Source: an uncultured Clostridia bacterium (lineage in GTDB: Bacteria > Bacillota > Clostridia > UBA1381). Taken from it: a stretch of 6,549 nucleotides of DNA. The notes under the pieces are model-generated. The model saw only the letters and a list, made by a program, of their open reading frames with translations. It was not told the DNA's origin and made no database searches. Each line of letters opens with the position of its first letter. Positions within the stretch are counted from its first letter, which is position 1. Both the position numbers and the translations under genes were made by a program. The stretch is from NCBI GenBank assembly GCA_934462715.1, contig CAKSIJ010000029.1, forward strand, positions 1 to 6,549. Reading direction: 5' to 3'. Below are positions 6,477-6,549 of this stretch, one piece after another.

Positions 6477-6549
6477 TCAAATAAACCTTTTGCCTGTGCG
6501 GTTTTCGGAATACATCGTGTAAAAGTGCTGCCAAGCGATAATGTTTTCT
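6477..6549 (-). CDS. Possible C-terminal end of a leftward gene (partial, unknown)
   Basis: On the minus strand, from the right edge, 23 codons read ENIIAWQHFYTMYSENRTGKRF-I and then stop at TGA (6479-6477). The composition, rich in aromatic and charged residues, is protein-like. The stop sits just before the terminator at 6428-6457, the expected position for a gene end. I do not recognise the family, and the segment is too short to exclude chance. The plus strand is also open here (FACAVFGIHRVKVLPSDNVF), so the strand call rests mainly on the terminator spacing. Confidence 0.35.
   Translation of the reverse strand, partial: ENIIAWQHFYTMYSENRTGKRFI

Overview
The window looks like a piece of a carbohydrate-utilisation locus from a low-to-moderate GC Bacillota, most likely a gut or fibre-degrading clostridial organism (Oscillospiraceae or Ruminococcus-like). 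That placement rests on AT-rich intergenic DNA, AAA/ATA-rich coding sequence, a YesM/YesN-type two-component pair, and a parallel beta-helix carbohydrate-active protein. It is inference, not a taxonomic assignment.

Layout: (1) Bases 1-77 look like the outer end of an insertion sequence whose transposase would lie off the left edge. (2) Bases 81-2330 hold the 3' part of a large secreted beta-helix protein resembling glycoside hydrolase family 141, followed by FN3-like, helical and jelly-roll-like C-terminal regions. Its N-terminus, including any signal peptide, is missing. (3) Bases 2331-2722 are a gene-free stretch dense in inverted repeats, ending in a good sigma-A-type promoter. (4) Bases 2723-5646 are an intact two-gene operon: an AraC-type response regulator (YesN-like) and a membrane sensor histidine kinase (YesM-like), closed by a strong intrinsic terminator at 5725-5752. 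(5) Bases 5875-6301 are the relic of an ABC-transporter sugar-binding lipoprotein. The initiator codon and lipobox cysteine are lost, the middle appears deleted, and the remainder is broken into three reading frames. (6) A 12-bp perfect hairpin at 6428-6460 separates the relic from the possible C-terminus of a leftward gene that runs off the right edge.

How it fits together: YesM/YesN-type pairs next to solute-binding proteins and carbohydrate-active enzymes normally sense an oligosaccharide and switch on its uptake. Here the regulatory pair is intact, while the enzyme on one side is beheaded and the binding protein on the other is dead. The most informative reading is an eroding polysaccharide locus with an orphaned sensor. 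I see no CRISPR array, tRNA, rRNA, toxin-antitoxin, phage-defence or biosynthetic system. The least explained DNA is the structured intergenic region at 2338-2579.
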